Below, piece by piece: positions 63,954 to 64,000 of a stretch of DNA of 64,000 bases. This DNA comes from Bhargavaea cecembensis DSE10 (GTDB lineage Bacteria > Bacillota > Bacilli > Bacillales_A > Planococcaceae), in NCBI RefSeq assembly GCF_000348905.1, contig NZ_AOFT01000012.1, forward strand, positions 18,180 to 82,179, in the 5' to 3' direction. How positions within the stretch are numbered: position 1 is the stretch's first letter; each line of letters begins with the position of its first letter. Made by a program: the position numbers and the translations under genes. The notes beneath the pieces were generated by a model. The model was not told the origin of the DNA. It ran no database searches and worked only from the letters and a program-made list of their open reading frames with translations.

Positions 63954-64000
63954 GTATGATCATTCGCCTCCGGCACATTCTATGAGTACAAGGAGGTGAT
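63954..64000 (+). promoter_or_regulatory. Sigma-G promoter and RBS of a second ssp gene (coding part outside window)
   Basis: GTATG (63954-63958), 17 nt, CATTCTA (63976-63982), then AAGGAGGTGAT at 63990-64000. The block repeats the upstream ssp control region with a few changes, so another SASP gene should start a few bases past the window edge. Confidence 0.75.

Overview
This window is a stretch of chromosomal core genome from a GC-rich (roughly mid-50s %) member of Bacillales, most like the Planococcaceae/Caryophanaceae. The evidence is the gene content and order. Long parts match the yt* region of the Bacillus subtilis chromosome: ytoA/ytpA, leuS-ytfP-ytgP-rsuA-like-ytzE-pepV-dat-ytlR-trmB-ytnP-ytzB-ytoP-ytpQ-ytpR-sftA-murC-ytxG-ytxH-aroA-ccpA-acuC-acuB-acuA-acsA, then tyrS-rpsD-ytsP-ezrA-nifZ-thiI-ssp. 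Genus-level placement is inference. An alpha/beta-type SASP gene behind a sigma-G-type promoter suggests spore-forming ancestry. I see no tRNA or rRNA gene, prophage, insertion sequence or CRISPR array.

Layout. 0-8.3 kb: ytoA fragment, a ytpA-like hydrolase whose nucleophile serine is glycine, a small protein behind a sigma-B-like promoter, a UvrD-like helicase overlapping a fluC pair, a large catalase, a staphylococcal-nuclease-type protein and hutG. 8.3-18.3 kb: a type III polyketide synthase with its methyltransferase (alkylpyrone pathway), ytqB, an MFS transporter, scoAB, a MoxR/DUF58/DUF4129 operon and a CynX-type transporter. 18.4-30.5 kb: T-box-controlled leuS, a 21-bp tandem repeat, ytfP, the MurJ-type flippase, a pseudouridine synthase, ytzE, a frameshifted pepV, dat, ytlR, trmB and ytnP. 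30.6-41 kb: ytzB, ytoP, a DUF84 gene, a lipoprotein, ytpQ-ytpR, sftA, murC, ytxG-ytxH. 41-49 kb: a carbon-control block of aroA, ccpA, acuCBA, an SDR gene and acsA. 49-64 kb: class A PBP, T-box-controlled tyrS, an AlaX-like protein, a BtuF-like protein, a 680-bp repeat-bearing spacer, rpsD with a long leader, methionine gamma-lyase, fRMsr, ezrA, nifZ-thiI, one ssp gene and the control region of a second.

How the genes work together. CcpA is encoded here, and cre-like sites lie upstream of aroA-ccpA (perfect palindrome), acuA (one mismatch) and scoA (two mismatches). Acetate activation (acsA) and its acylation control (acuABC), and possibly ketoacid CoA transfer, therefore look like a local CcpA regulon. 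Three sigma-B-like promoters precede a 78-residue hydrophilic protein, katE and ytxGH, a plausible general-stress set. NifZ and ThiI form the 4-thiouridine pathway.

The least explained features are non-coding: five exact-period 21-bp repeats after leuS; a 34-35-nt element found twice, each 4 nt after the stop codon of a minus-strand gene; a degraded large intergenic repeat before rpsD; and two near-identical terminator hairpins. I did not find a convincing wholly new multi-gene system.
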